Positions 1-6,332 of a stretch of DNA of 14,870 nucleotides are shown piece by piece. Below the pieces are notes generated by a model. It searched no databases and had not been told where the DNA came from. It saw nothing but the letters and a program-made list of their open reading frames with translations. Location of the stretch: contig DPVW01000074.1 of the NCBI GenBank assembly GCA_003529325.1, positions 5,653 through 20,522 of the forward strand, written 5' to 3'. This stretch comes from Candidatus Latescibacterota bacterium (lineage in GTDB: Bacteria; Latescibacterota; UBA2968; UBA8231). The position numbers were made by a program, and so were the translations under genes. Each line of letters opens with the position of its first letter. Positions within the stretch are counted from its first letter, which is position 1.

Positions 1-1
1 G

Positions 2-121
2 GCCCACGCCGAGGCCTTCGGCGCCCACCCTCCGGCAACGACGATGGTGCAGGTTGCTGCACTCATCGATCCAGAGATGCTGATCGAAATCGAAGCCGAG
101 GCCATTCTACCATCGCCATGA
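2..121 (+). CDS. RidA/YjgF-family protein, C-terminal fragment
   Basis: This is the last 39 codons of a gene that begins before the window; the TGA stop is at 119-121. The readable peptide contains HPPATTMVQVAALIDPEML followed by IEIEAEAILPSP. This is the typical end of a RidA/YjgF trimer subunit, where a V-x-V-x-x-L strand is followed by the IEIEA strand. Classical RidA enzymes (imine/enamine deaminases that detoxify 2-aminoacrylate) have an arginine in a P-A-R-S segment at this position. Here the equivalent residues are P-A-T-T, so that arginine is replaced. This places the protein in an Arg-less Rid subgroup, for which deaminase activity should not be assumed. The next gene starts 37 bases downstream on the same strand. 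Family assignment is fairly secure although only the tail is visible. Confidence 0.8.
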   Translation, partial: AHAEAFGAHPPATTMVQVAALIDPEMLIEIEAEAILPSP

Positions 122-158
122 GGTCTTCAACGAGCCCGCCCTACCGACTGGCACCGGC

Positions 159-593
159 ATGTTGATGATGCGCATGGCCGATGCCTGGGTGCGGGGAACC
201 CATCCCTGGTGTGGCTGGATTCGGTTGTTCCTGCTCCCCCTCATGCTGATACCGATGTGGTTTGGCCTCATGTGGGGTGGCATGCTGCTGATGATGGCGT
301 GGATGTTGTTGCCCTTGTTTTTCAACAAGCCTGTAGGCCGCGGCAACTGGATGACGCGCGCCTGCCTCGGCGTGCAGATCTGGCGCAGCCGCCGTCTCGA
401 CGATCTCTGCAACCTGCTGCTGGTGGCTCTTGCTGGTGGCGGACTGGTGCTGGCATCGATCATGGCAGCCCGGCAGGAACCGATTCTGCTCGCCTGCGGT
501 GTGGTCGCCTATTTCGGCCTCTACCTCGGTTTTCTCAGACGCTGTGGGCACCACCTCGACGCCCGGACGCGTGCACTCGCCAAGGCCGACTGA
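159..593 (+). CDS. Small membrane protein, DUF6653-like
   Basis: A 144-residue protein with about four predicted membrane helices (near residues 21-37, 39-56, 84-103 and 108-124) and a short basic C-terminus. A G-T-H-P-W-x-G-W-x-R segment at 13-22 just before the first helix, and F-N-K-P after the second helix, resemble DUF6653 membrane proteins, whose function is unknown. No upstream in-frame start exists between the previous stop and 159. ATGs at 165, 168 and 174 are alternatives, and no clear ribosome binding site separates them. It lies 37 bases after the RidA-family gene and one base before the HAD phosphatase start, which suggests a three-gene operon. The family match comes from memory of the motif and is tentative; the membrane topology is more secure. 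Confidence 0.65.
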   Translation: MLMMRMADAWVRGTHPWCGWIRLFLLPLMLIPMWFGLMWGGMLLMMAWMLLPLFFNKPVGRGNWMTRACLGVQIWRSRRLDDLCNLLLVALAGGGLVLASIMAARQEPILLACGVVAYFGLYLGFLRRCGHHLDARTRALAKAD

Positions 594-594
594 A

Positions 595-1290
595 GTGGAG
601 ATTGGCGCCATTCTGTTCGACGTCGATGAAACACTCTACGACCGCGAGCGCGCCCAGCGACTCGTGCTCGAACGGTTGCCGGCAGCCTTGCCCGAGTTGT
701 TCGGTCACGTCGACTTCGACACACTCTGGCAAGCCTGGCAGCTGTCCGATCGCCAGACCAGTGACCACAAGTACACAGTGGCAGATATCCACACCTCGCG
801 GAATGTCCGTTCCGCCGCATTTCTGCGCGCCCTGGGTTTGTCGGAGGATGACACCGAAGTCGTCACCGACTTCTACCTCAAGACATATCCCACCGTCTCG
901 GCGCCGATCTCCGGCGCCGCCGAGGTCGTGACTGCCTGTGCCCGGCGCCTGCCTGTGGGCGTCGTGTCGAATTCCTACCCCGATGTCCAGTATGGCAAGC
1001 TGGAGACATTGGGTCTGCGGCATCATTTCCACTGTATCGTTCTGTCAGAGGAGTACGGGGGGCCACGCAAACCGGCGGCAGAGATCTTCCTGCGTGGCTG
1101 CGAACTGCTGGGCGTACCCCCGGCAGCGACACTCTACGTGGGGGATTCCTTCGCCAATGACGTCATCGGTGCGCGGCGTGCCGGCCTCATCCCGTGCTGG
1201 TACAATCCCCAGGGACAACAAGTGCCGGTTGGTGAAATGGCAGCGGCATTTCAGCTGACTGAAATGCCGCAGTTGCTGGAGTTACTCTGA
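595..1290 (+). CDS. HAD-superfamily hydrolase (phosphatase, subfamily IA type)
   Basis: A 231-residue soluble hydrolase with all four HAD motifs: motif I D9-V-D11-E-T with the nucleophilic D9, motif II V-V-S125-N-S, motif III lysine K159 in P-R-K-P, and motif IV G-D184-S-F-A-N-D189. Residues 14-100 form the helical cap between motifs I and II, typical of subfamily IA phosphatases such as phosphoglycolate phosphatase-like or YjjG-like enzymes. The substrate cannot be told from sequence. The start is taken as GTG at 595, one base after the stop of the membrane-protein gene, with AAGG at 582-585 as a weak ribosome binding site. Reading further upstream gives a peptide unlike any HAD N-terminus. 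Its 3' end overlaps the convergent thiamine pyrophosphokinase gene by nine bases. Confidence 0.88.
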   Translation: MEIGAILFDVDETLYDRERAQRLVLERLPAALPELFGHVDFDTLWQAWQLSDRQTSDHKYTVADIHTSRNVRSAAFLRALGLSEDDTEVVTDFYLKTYPTVSAPISGAAEVVTACARRLPVGVVSNSYPDVQYGKLETLGLRHHFHCIVLSEEYGGPRKPAAEIFLRGCELLGVPPAATLYVGDSFANDVIGARRAGLIPCWYNPQGQQVPVGEMAAAFQLTEMPQLLELL

Positions 1291-1968
1291 GTCGAGAAAC
1301 TCGATCTCAGCCGCCACCACTTCACCGACGCTTTGCCGCTGCACGATGAGCAGTAGATCACCCGGCCCATCGACCTGCACCGATACCGGTGAGGCGACGA
1401 CCTCATTGCTGATCCCATCCCGCTGACCTGAGATCAGTTCGTCCCCCGCCAGGGGCCAGCGCAACCCCGTGGTCGATACGCCTTTTGTGGAACCATCCAG
1501 AGGTGACAGCGACAGCCGCAGACCGATGCCGGCGGTGAAGCGTGTCGTCGTGCCCCCTCGCAGCAGATGGATATGGCAGTGGTCATCGGCGATGTGCACA
1601 TGTAGTCGGTCGGCAAAAATCTTCAGCAGACTCAGATTCCACAGCGTGTGATCGGTGCGCCCTCCGGTGACACCGACAAGCACCCCTTCGGTCACACCCA
1701 GACCCACCGCGTGGGTCAATACCTTGTTGAGATCGGTGCCGGTATTATCCGCATCAACACGCACATGGCGCTCTGCGGGCGTACCATCAAGCGTCTCCTG
1801 TGAGGCCGAATCGAGATCGCCGACGATGACATCAGGCTCGGCTCCGAATCTCCGTACCGTATCCGCCCCACCATCGGCACACAGCAGCAGACCGGCTGAC
1901 CATGCCTGCAACGCCGTGAACAGCGCCCTGGATGGTGGCTCCCCATTGCCGACGATGAGGGCCCGCAC
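1282..1968 (-). CDS. thiN: Thiamine pyrophosphokinase
   Basis: A 228-residue cytoplasmic enzyme that transfers pyrophosphate from ATP to thiamine to make thiamine diphosphate (EC 2.7.6.2), the salvage route to the cofactor. The family signatures are all present in order: A-D-G-G-A-D at 31-36, G-D-L-D-S at 50-54, T-D-L-N-K at 78-82 and G-G-R-T-D-H at 102-107 in the catalytic domain. A C-terminal thiamine-binding beta domain follows, with G-L-R-W-P-L at 168-173 and G-I-S-N-E at 185-189. Length is normal for the family. The start is a GTG one base after the stop of the TonB-dependent receptor gene, so translation is probably coupled and both genes share the upstream TPP riboswitch. This context strongly supports the function. 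The 3' end overlaps the convergent HAD gene. Confidence 0.95.
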   Translation of the reverse strand: MRALIVGNGEPPSRALFTALQAWSAGLLLCADGGADTVRRFGAEPDVIVGDLDSASQETLDGTPAERHVRVDADNTGTDLNKVLTHAVGLGVTEGVLVGVTGGRTDHTLWNLSLLKIFADRLHVHIADDHCHIHLLRGGTTTRFTAGIGLRLSLSPLDGSTKGVSTTGLRWPLAGDELISGQRDGISNEVVASPVSVQVDGPGDLLLIVQRQSVGEVVAAEIEFLDSE

Positions 1969-1969
1969 G

Positions 1970-4309
1970 TCAGATGCCGGGAACCAGTTCGAGCAGACGC
2001 GCCGTCAGCGTGACTCCCACCTGACGCGGATCACCATAACTGACGTAGAGCTTGTCCTCATAGGCGGGTGGCTCCAGCCCAAAGTAGAATCCCCGCACGG
2101 CGTATCTCGTGTCGAGCAGGTTGCGCCCCCACAGACGTACAGACCAACCGGGCCCTGCGTAACCGAGGCTGCCATTCCACAGACTGTACTTGTCTGAACG
2201 CTGATCGTGACTGTCGGAGAAGAAGAACTCGTCCATCGCCGTAAACTCCAGCGACGCCTGTGGTCCATTCGCGGTCGTGATGCGCACGCCGAGACGCAGA
2301 TTGTATGTCGGTGCGTGGGCCGACTCTCGATCGCCGAGGGTGAGGGCCTGCCCCTGGGCGGTGGAGAACGTGTAGCTGTCGACCTGCGTCTGCAGATATC
2401 CGAGGGATCCCGTCAGACCCACAGCTGAATTCAACGCCACGTCAGCATCGATCTCGACGCCTGCATTCCAACCGGTACCGGCGTTGTTGGTGAAATAGAC
2501 GAAGCTGTTCGGATCCCCTTCGTCCTGCTGCGTCGATAGTTCCACCTGCTGTTCGGAGCGACGTCCGTGGAAGGCGGTGATCGACGCCCGCCCACGTTGG
2601 CCAAGCCAGCGATAACCGGCCTCCGTGTTGACCACATACTCCGGTTCGTAGGGACGGTTGTCGGCGGCCAGTCGCGGATGCTGGTTGATCCCCCCACTGC
2701 GATAACCACGGGCGAGACTGATGAAGGCAGCACTGCGTTCATCGACGACGAAACTCAAGGCCATACGGCCACCTGCCAGCCACTGGCTCGTGTCGAAATG
2801 CAGCGCTTCGGCGGCACCGTCCGTCGCCCCCACGTAGACGGTCTGGTTACGATCCGCCCGTGCCGTCAGCCTCAGTTGCAGGCGCTCTGTCAGCCCCCGA
2901 TGGTGCTGGGCGTACAGGGCGACCTCATCGACATCGAAGGCACTGTCCAACTCGGACGCATCCCCACCGAAGAGGTATCCCGCCGCCTCCGCATCCTCCT
3001 GCAGATTACGCACGAAGAGTCCGACGATGCCTCTGCCACCGATGGCGGGCAATCGGGTGTGTACGAAACGTGCCTCCTGCGTCCAGGTGTCACGCTGGCG
3101 CTCCATGTGATCGAAGAAGTCGTAGCGCCAGCCCTCGACATCGGGATCAAAGTCATACGGCGCCTGCCGCCAGAAGCCGTCGTTGCCCCAGTCACTGTCG
3201 AAGGAATAGTCCCCTGCGGTGTGGGAGAAGGCCGAGATCGACACCAGGCGCAGTTCGTCGGCGAGGGCCACTTCAGCGCGTAGAGAGAGCCCCGTCGTAC
3301 GTTGCGCATCGACACCGGGATTGTCGGCATAGGAGACCAGTTTCTTGTTGTTGTCCGGCGCCCACGCATCGTAGCCATTGTCGGCATCCACATGGAACCA
3401 CGTCGCCGTCACGCGAGCACCGCTTGGTGCCGTCCACAGTCCCTTCAGCCGCGCCACACTCTCCCGTCGACGATTGGTATCCTGCCGCCGCAGCAGTTCG
3501 TTGTGACGGAAGCCGTCGCTGCTGCCCCGTGCATATCCGGCACGCAGTGCCAGCGTCGAACCCACGGGCACGTTGACGAAACCGGCGAAGTCGAGCAGGC
3601 CATCGCTGCCGATGCCGGTGGTCAGACCATGGTCGAGATGATCGACGGGATCAGCGGAGCGTATGGCGATCAACCCGGCCATCGCATTGGCGCCGTAAAT
3701 GGTCGACTGCGGTCCGCGATAGACCTCAATCTGATCGAGGTCGAACAGCTGTCCCCCCGTACCCAGCCCACTCAGGTCGACGTCGTCGATGACGGTGCCC
3801 ACAGAAAAACTGGGAGGCCCCTCACCGGCATAGTTGGAACGTTCACCGATACCGCGAATCTGGAAGTATTGCGGCCGCGACGTCCCTCCCGCCCAGTTCA
3901 GGTTGGGAATACTCGCCGTCATGTCCTGCAGGTGACGAAGGTCCTGCAGTGCCTTGGCATCGACGACACTGACACTCAAGGCCAGGCCGTGCAGAGATTC
4001 ATCCGTCAGACCGGCACGTACGATCACCTCAGGCAGGCGCGACACCGCTGCCAGCAATCTGATATCGGCGGCAGCCGCAGCGGCGACATGCAGTCTCTGG
4101 TAGCCGACGTGGGTCACGGTGATCGAATCCACATCCACGGGCAGGTGGAAGTGACCGTTGAGGTCGGTCATGACAGCCGTGCCGGCTGCGATGACATTGG
4201 CACCCGCCACGGGGAGCCCGGAATCGGCGGCGGTGACCCGCCCGCGCACATCGGCGCCAGCCGCCACCAGGGACAATAACAGCACGAGAACAAGCAGAAA
4301 GTGTCGCAT
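1970..4309 (-). CDS. TonB-dependent outer-membrane receptor, probable thiamine uptake
   Basis: A 779-residue outer-membrane receptor. In order it has a signal peptide (1 to about 19), a carboxypeptidase-regulatory-like beta domain (about 21-85, V-R-G-R-V-T to V-T-H-V-G-Y), a possible TonB box L-P-E-V-I-V at 92-97, a plug domain (about 105-225, with I-R-G-I-G and V-Y-R-G-P-Q-S-T-I-Y-G), and a beta barrel to the end. ATG at 4309 is preferred because AAGGGA (4324-4319) lies nine bases upstream; ATG at 4318 abuts that site. The open frame continues upstream but only through the riboswitch. Fusion of the mRNA to a TPP aptamer and coupling to thiamine pyrophosphokinase imply that thiamine or a derivative is the ligand. 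Related receptor-kinase operons under TPP control are known in Bacteroidetes, usually with the inner-membrane transporter PnuT, which is absent here. The C-terminus lacks the usual final aromatic residue. Confidence 0.92.
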   Translation of the reverse strand: MRHFLLVLVLLLSLVAAGADVRGRVTAADSGLPVAGANVIAAGTAVMTDLNGHFHLPVDVDSITVTHVGYQRLHVAAAAAADIRLLAAVSRLPEVIVRAGLTDESLHGLALSVSVVDAKALQDLRHLQDMTASIPNLNWAGGTSRPQYFQIRGIGERSNYAGEGPPSFSVGTVIDDVDLSGLGTGGQLFDLDQIEVYRGPQSTIYGANAMAGLIAIRSADPVDHLDHGLTTGIGSDGLLDFAGFVNVPVGSTLALRAGYARGSSDGFRHNELLRRQDTNRRRESVARLKGLWTAPSGARVTATWFHVDADNGYDAWAPDNNKKLVSYADNPGVDAQRTTGLSLRAEVALADELRLVSISAFSHTAGDYSFDSDWGNDGFWRQAPYDFDPDVEGWRYDFFDHMERQRDTWTQEARFVHTRLPAIGGRGIVGLFVRNLQEDAEAAGYLFGGDASELDSAFDVDEVALYAQHHRGLTERLQLRLTARADRNQTVYVGATDGAAEALHFDTSQWLAGGRMALSFVVDERSAAFISLARGYRSGGINQHPRLAADNRPYEPEYVVNTEAGYRWLGQRGRASITAFHGRRSEQQVELSTQQDEGDPNSFVYFTNNAGTGWNAGVEIDADVALNSAVGLTGSLGYLQTQVDSYTFSTAQGQALTLGDRESAHAPTYNLRLGVRITTANGPQASLEFTAMDEFFFSDSHDQRSDKYSLWNGSLGYAGPGWSVRLWGRNLLDTRYAVRGFYFGLEPPAYEDKLYVSYGDPRQVGVTLTARLLELVPGI

Positions 4310-4340
4310 GGGAGGCATTCCCTTCTGCGACCCAGAACAC

Positions 4341-4380
4341 AAAATGGGTCGCCGCTCCCAGCGTGGGGGAGTGCGACCCA
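4341..4380 (-). terminator. Intrinsic terminator hairpin in the TPP riboswitch expression platform
   Basis: On the minus strand TGGGTCGC (4380-4373) pairs perfectly with GCGACCCA (4352-4345). An inner stem of CTCCC (4371-4367) with GGGAG (4359-4355) extends it, and four T residues follow at 4344-4341. It sits between the aptamer and the receptor start codon, which is the usual place for a ligand-stabilised terminator in an OFF switch. The T run is short and then becomes GTGTT. The anti-terminator partner was not identified with certainty. Confidence 0.7.
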
Positions 4381-4443
4381 ACCTTTTCTGGCGGGGCGCC
4401 GCCGCGCCCACCGACTCTTGTCTCAGGAGTGGCGGCGCGACGT

Positions 4444-4528
4444 TCCGTTTCCCTACGCTGGTTTGATCCAGGTCAGGTTCGAAGGGTGTGGTCTCAGGCC
4501 GAGTACAGCGTTGGCCACCCCCAACGGA
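4444..4528 (-). promoter_or_regulatory. TPP riboswitch (THI box) aptamer
   Basis: The minus strand carries the conserved THI-box elements in order. P1 is formed by TCCGTT (4528-4523) and AACGGA (4449-4444). The P2 strand GGGTG comes next, followed by a P3 closed by GGCC/GGCC. The core CTGAGA is at 4497-4492, then CACACCC of P2, and TTCGAACCTGACCTGG leading into the P4/P5 arm, closed by CCAGCGTAGGGA. These match the pyrimidine-sensing and pyrophosphate-sensing arms of the TPP aptamer. It lies about 135 bases upstream of the receptor start and controls a receptor and thiamine pyrophosphokinase pair, which agrees with its ligand. By analogy with other bacterial TPP switches it should reduce expression when TPP is plentiful. 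Confidence 0.95.
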
Positions 4529-4546
4529 TTCGCGATATGCATCTGG

Positions 4547-4575
4547 AACGTATACATGCATCCGCACGCAGGCAA
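4547..4575 (-). promoter_or_regulatory. Possible promoter for the thiamine operon
   Basis: On the minus strand TTGCCT (4575-4570) is followed after 17 bases by TACGTT (4552-4547); the overlapping TATACG is a second -10 candidate at 15 bases. Transcription would begin about 10-15 bases before the aptamer. Both boxes are imperfect, so the position is mainly inferred from the need for a promoter just upstream of the riboswitch. Confidence 0.22.
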
Positions 4576-4580
4576 TGGCC

Positions 4581-4609
4581 TTTGTCGCACCAGAGACCTT
4601 GCCTATTTT
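4581..4609 (+). promoter_or_regulatory. Possible promoter for the sulfatase gene
   Basis: TTTGTC (4581-4586) and TATTTT (4604-4609) are spaced by 17 bases and lie in the only AT-richer patch of this intergenic region. They would give a 5' leader of about 30 bases before the sulfatase ATG at 4646. It lies back to back with the thiamine operon leader on the other strand. It resembles a sigma-70 site but is not a strong match. Confidence 0.3.
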
Positions 4610-4645
4610 AGCATCTCACCCATCCACCAGCCGCGACGAGAGTCC

Positions 4646-5998
4646 ATGCCCGCCACCCGCCCCAACGTTATCGTCTTCCTCACCGACGACCAGGGCTACG
4701 GCGACCTGTCCTGCATGGGCTGCACCGATTTTCGCACCCCCCATCTCGACCACATGGCCCAGGGCGGTGTGCGCTTCACGGACTGGTATTCGAACAGCCC
4801 CGTCTGCAGTCCGTCGCGAGCCTCCCTGCTCACCGGTCGTTACCCCGGCAAAGCCGGCGTACGTTCCATTCTCGCCGGGCACCGTACCGCGACGGGTCTG
4901 CCGGCACAGGTGCCGACCCTGGCAACGGCTCTGAAAGAGCTTGGTTACTCGACCTATATGTCGGGCAAGTGGCACCTGGGCCTGGCCCAGGCCTCCCGAC
5001 CACAGAACCATGGTTTCGACCACTGGTTCGGCCACATGGCAGGCTGCATCGACTACTACTCCCACATCTTTTACTGGGGCGCCAATCGGGGGGGACCGGG
5101 GGTAAATCCAACGCACGATTTATGGCAGGATGGCGAGGAAATCTGGGAGGATGGCCGCTACTTCACCGAGTTGATCACAGAGCATGCGATCGACTATGTA
5201 CGGGAGGCGGCGCACAACGAGCAGCCATTTTTCCTCTACGTGCCATACAACGCTCCCCACTATCCAATGCATGCGCCAGAAAAGTATGTCGATCGCTTCC
5301 GCCACCTGCCCTGGGATCGGCGCATCATGGCGGCCATGATCTCCGCCGTCGACGACAGTGTCGGCGAGATCCTCGCCGAAGTCGAACGCCTGGGCCTGGC
5401 GCAGGACACCCTGTCGGTCTTCACCGCGGACAACGGACCATCGCGGGAGACACGCAACTGGCTCGACGGCACCCTGGATCCCTATTACGGTGGCAGTGCG
5501 GGCGCCTTGAAGGGGCACAAATTCAGCCTCTATGATGGCGGCATCCGCGAGCCCGGCATCCTCAATTGGCCGGCGGCGGTCTCAGGCGGCCAGGTGCTGT
5601 CGGAGCCGGTGGCATCGATGGATGTGTTCCCCACGGCCGTCGCCGCCGCTGGCGGGGATCCACAGCAGTACGAACTGGATGGCACCAGCTTGTTGCCCTA
5701 TGTCTGCGTCGGACAGACGCCGGCGCCGCGTGATCTGTTCTGGGAGATGGGTCCGCAGACGGCGATCCGTCGCGGTTCGATGAAGCTCGTATTGTCGGGC
5801 AAGCTGGTGGAGGAAGCACCTGCCGAAGACGCCATTCATCTCGCGGATCTCTCCGTCGACATGGGTGAGCGCATCAATCTCAAGGACCGCGACCCGCGTC
5901 TGACGCAGGAATTGAAAGAGGCCGCCGAGGCCTGGCGAGCCGAGATCGAAGAACGCTGGGACCGCGAGTTCAGTCCCGAACGCCAGGGTACCGTGTGA
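4646..5998 (+). CDS. S1-family sulfatase (arylsulfatase A-like)
   Basis: A 450-residue formylglycine-dependent sulfatase that hydrolyses sulfate esters. The N-terminus has the metal ligands D14-D15 in T-D-D-Q-G-Y-G. C54-S-P-S-R58 is the sulfatase motif whose cysteine is converted to formylglycine. K108 and H110 lie in S-G-K-W-H-L-G, H205 is in N-A-P-H-Y-P-M, D262-N263 are in T-A-D-N-G, and a lysine is in L-K-G-H-K. These cover the usual catalytic and calcium-binding set. Cysteine rather than serine at 54 means maturation by an FGE-type enzyme would be expected. ATG at 4646 is chosen because homology begins at once (N-V-I-V-F-L-T-D-D) and nothing upstream encodes a signal peptide. The protein is therefore predicted cytoplasmic, unlike most polysaccharide sulfatases. 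The substrate is unknown. Its stop overlaps the next gene by GTGA. Confidence 0.93.
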   Translation: MPATRPNVIVFLTDDQGYGDLSCMGCTDFRTPHLDHMAQGGVRFTDWYSNSPVCSPSRASLLTGRYPGKAGVRSILAGHRTATGLPAQVPTLATALKELGYSTYMSGKWHLGLAQASRPQNHGFDHWFGHMAGCIDYYSHIFYWGANRGGPGVNPTHDLWQDGEEIWEDGRYFTELITEHAIDYVREAAHNEQPFFLYVPYNAPHYPMHAPEKYVDRFRHLPWDRRIMAAMISAVDDSVGEILAEVERLGLAQDTLSVFTADNGPSRETRNWLDGTLDPYYGGSAGALKGHKFSLYDGGIREPGILNWPAAVSGGQVLSEPVASMDVFPTAVAAAGGDPQQYELDGTSLLPYVCVGQTPAPRDLFWEMGPQTAIRRGSMKLVLSGKLVEEAPAEDAIHLADLSVDMGERINLKDRDPRLTQELKEAAEAWRAEIEERWDREFSPERQGTV

Positions 5999-6330
5999 CC
6001 ATGTCCTGGCGTGGCCCGGCGCTGATCCTGGTCCTCGTTGCAGCACTCTACGTGGTTGCCCGCCCATGGTTGCTGGAAACCTTTGGCGCCGCCACCCTGG
6101 TGCTTGTCGTCGTCGGCGCCAGCATGATCGTCAGTATCGCCGTCGCCTGGTGGCAGGCACGAAATCGGCGCTACACCTGCCCTGCCTGCGCCCATGTGTT
6201 CGGCGCGTCCATGCTGCGCAACCTCACCAGCCAGAATTGGTTCGGTCGCCTGCGCACCCGCTGTCCCTCCTGTGGTGAACGGAGTTGGTGCGACACCGCT
6301 TCTGACAGAGCGGATCCAGCCGAAACGTAA
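5995..6330 (+). CDS. Two-helix membrane protein with C-terminal zinc ribbon
   Basis: A 111-residue protein with membrane helices at about 8-24 and 32-52. A soluble tail follows, holding two CxxC knuckles: C62-P-A-C65 and C90-P-S-C93, 24 residues apart, which is the geometry of a zinc ribbon. I do not recognise a named family or function. GTG at 5995 overlaps the sulfatase stop in a GTGA arrangement and lies six bases after AGGG (5985-5988), so it is preferred over ATG at 6001. The overlap suggests co-transcription and coupled translation with the sulfatase. It ends two bases before the stop codon of the convergent DUF4091 gene. Confidence 0.78.
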   Translation: MTMSWRGPALILVLVAALYVVARPWLLETFGAATLVLVVVGASMIVSIAVAWWQARNRRYTCPACAHVFGASMLRNLTSQNWFGRLRTRCPSCGERSWCDTASDRADPAET

Positions 6331-6332
6331 GG

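Noticed and set aside
430..594. An upstream extension of the HAD phosphatase reading frame
   Set aside because: The extra residues lie over the membrane-protein gene in another frame and do not resemble a HAD N-terminus; homology begins right after the GTG at 595.
2567..4279. Long plus-strand open frames across the receptor gene
   Set aside because: They are shadows opposite a gene with clear plug and barrel signatures and show no protein-family features.
4421..4426. A second CTGAGA on the minus strand after the aptamer, as a tandem TPP aptamer
   Set aside because: None of the other THI-box elements follow it, so it is a chance hexamer.
4310..4567. An N-terminal extension of the TonB-dependent receptor
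   Set aside because: The frame is open by chance across the TPP riboswitch and terminator. The signal peptide and ribosome binding site place the start at 4309.
4301..4645. An N-terminal extension of the sulfatase
   Set aside because: It translates the antisense of the riboswitch leader, contains no signal peptide, and the sulfatase fold begins at 4646.
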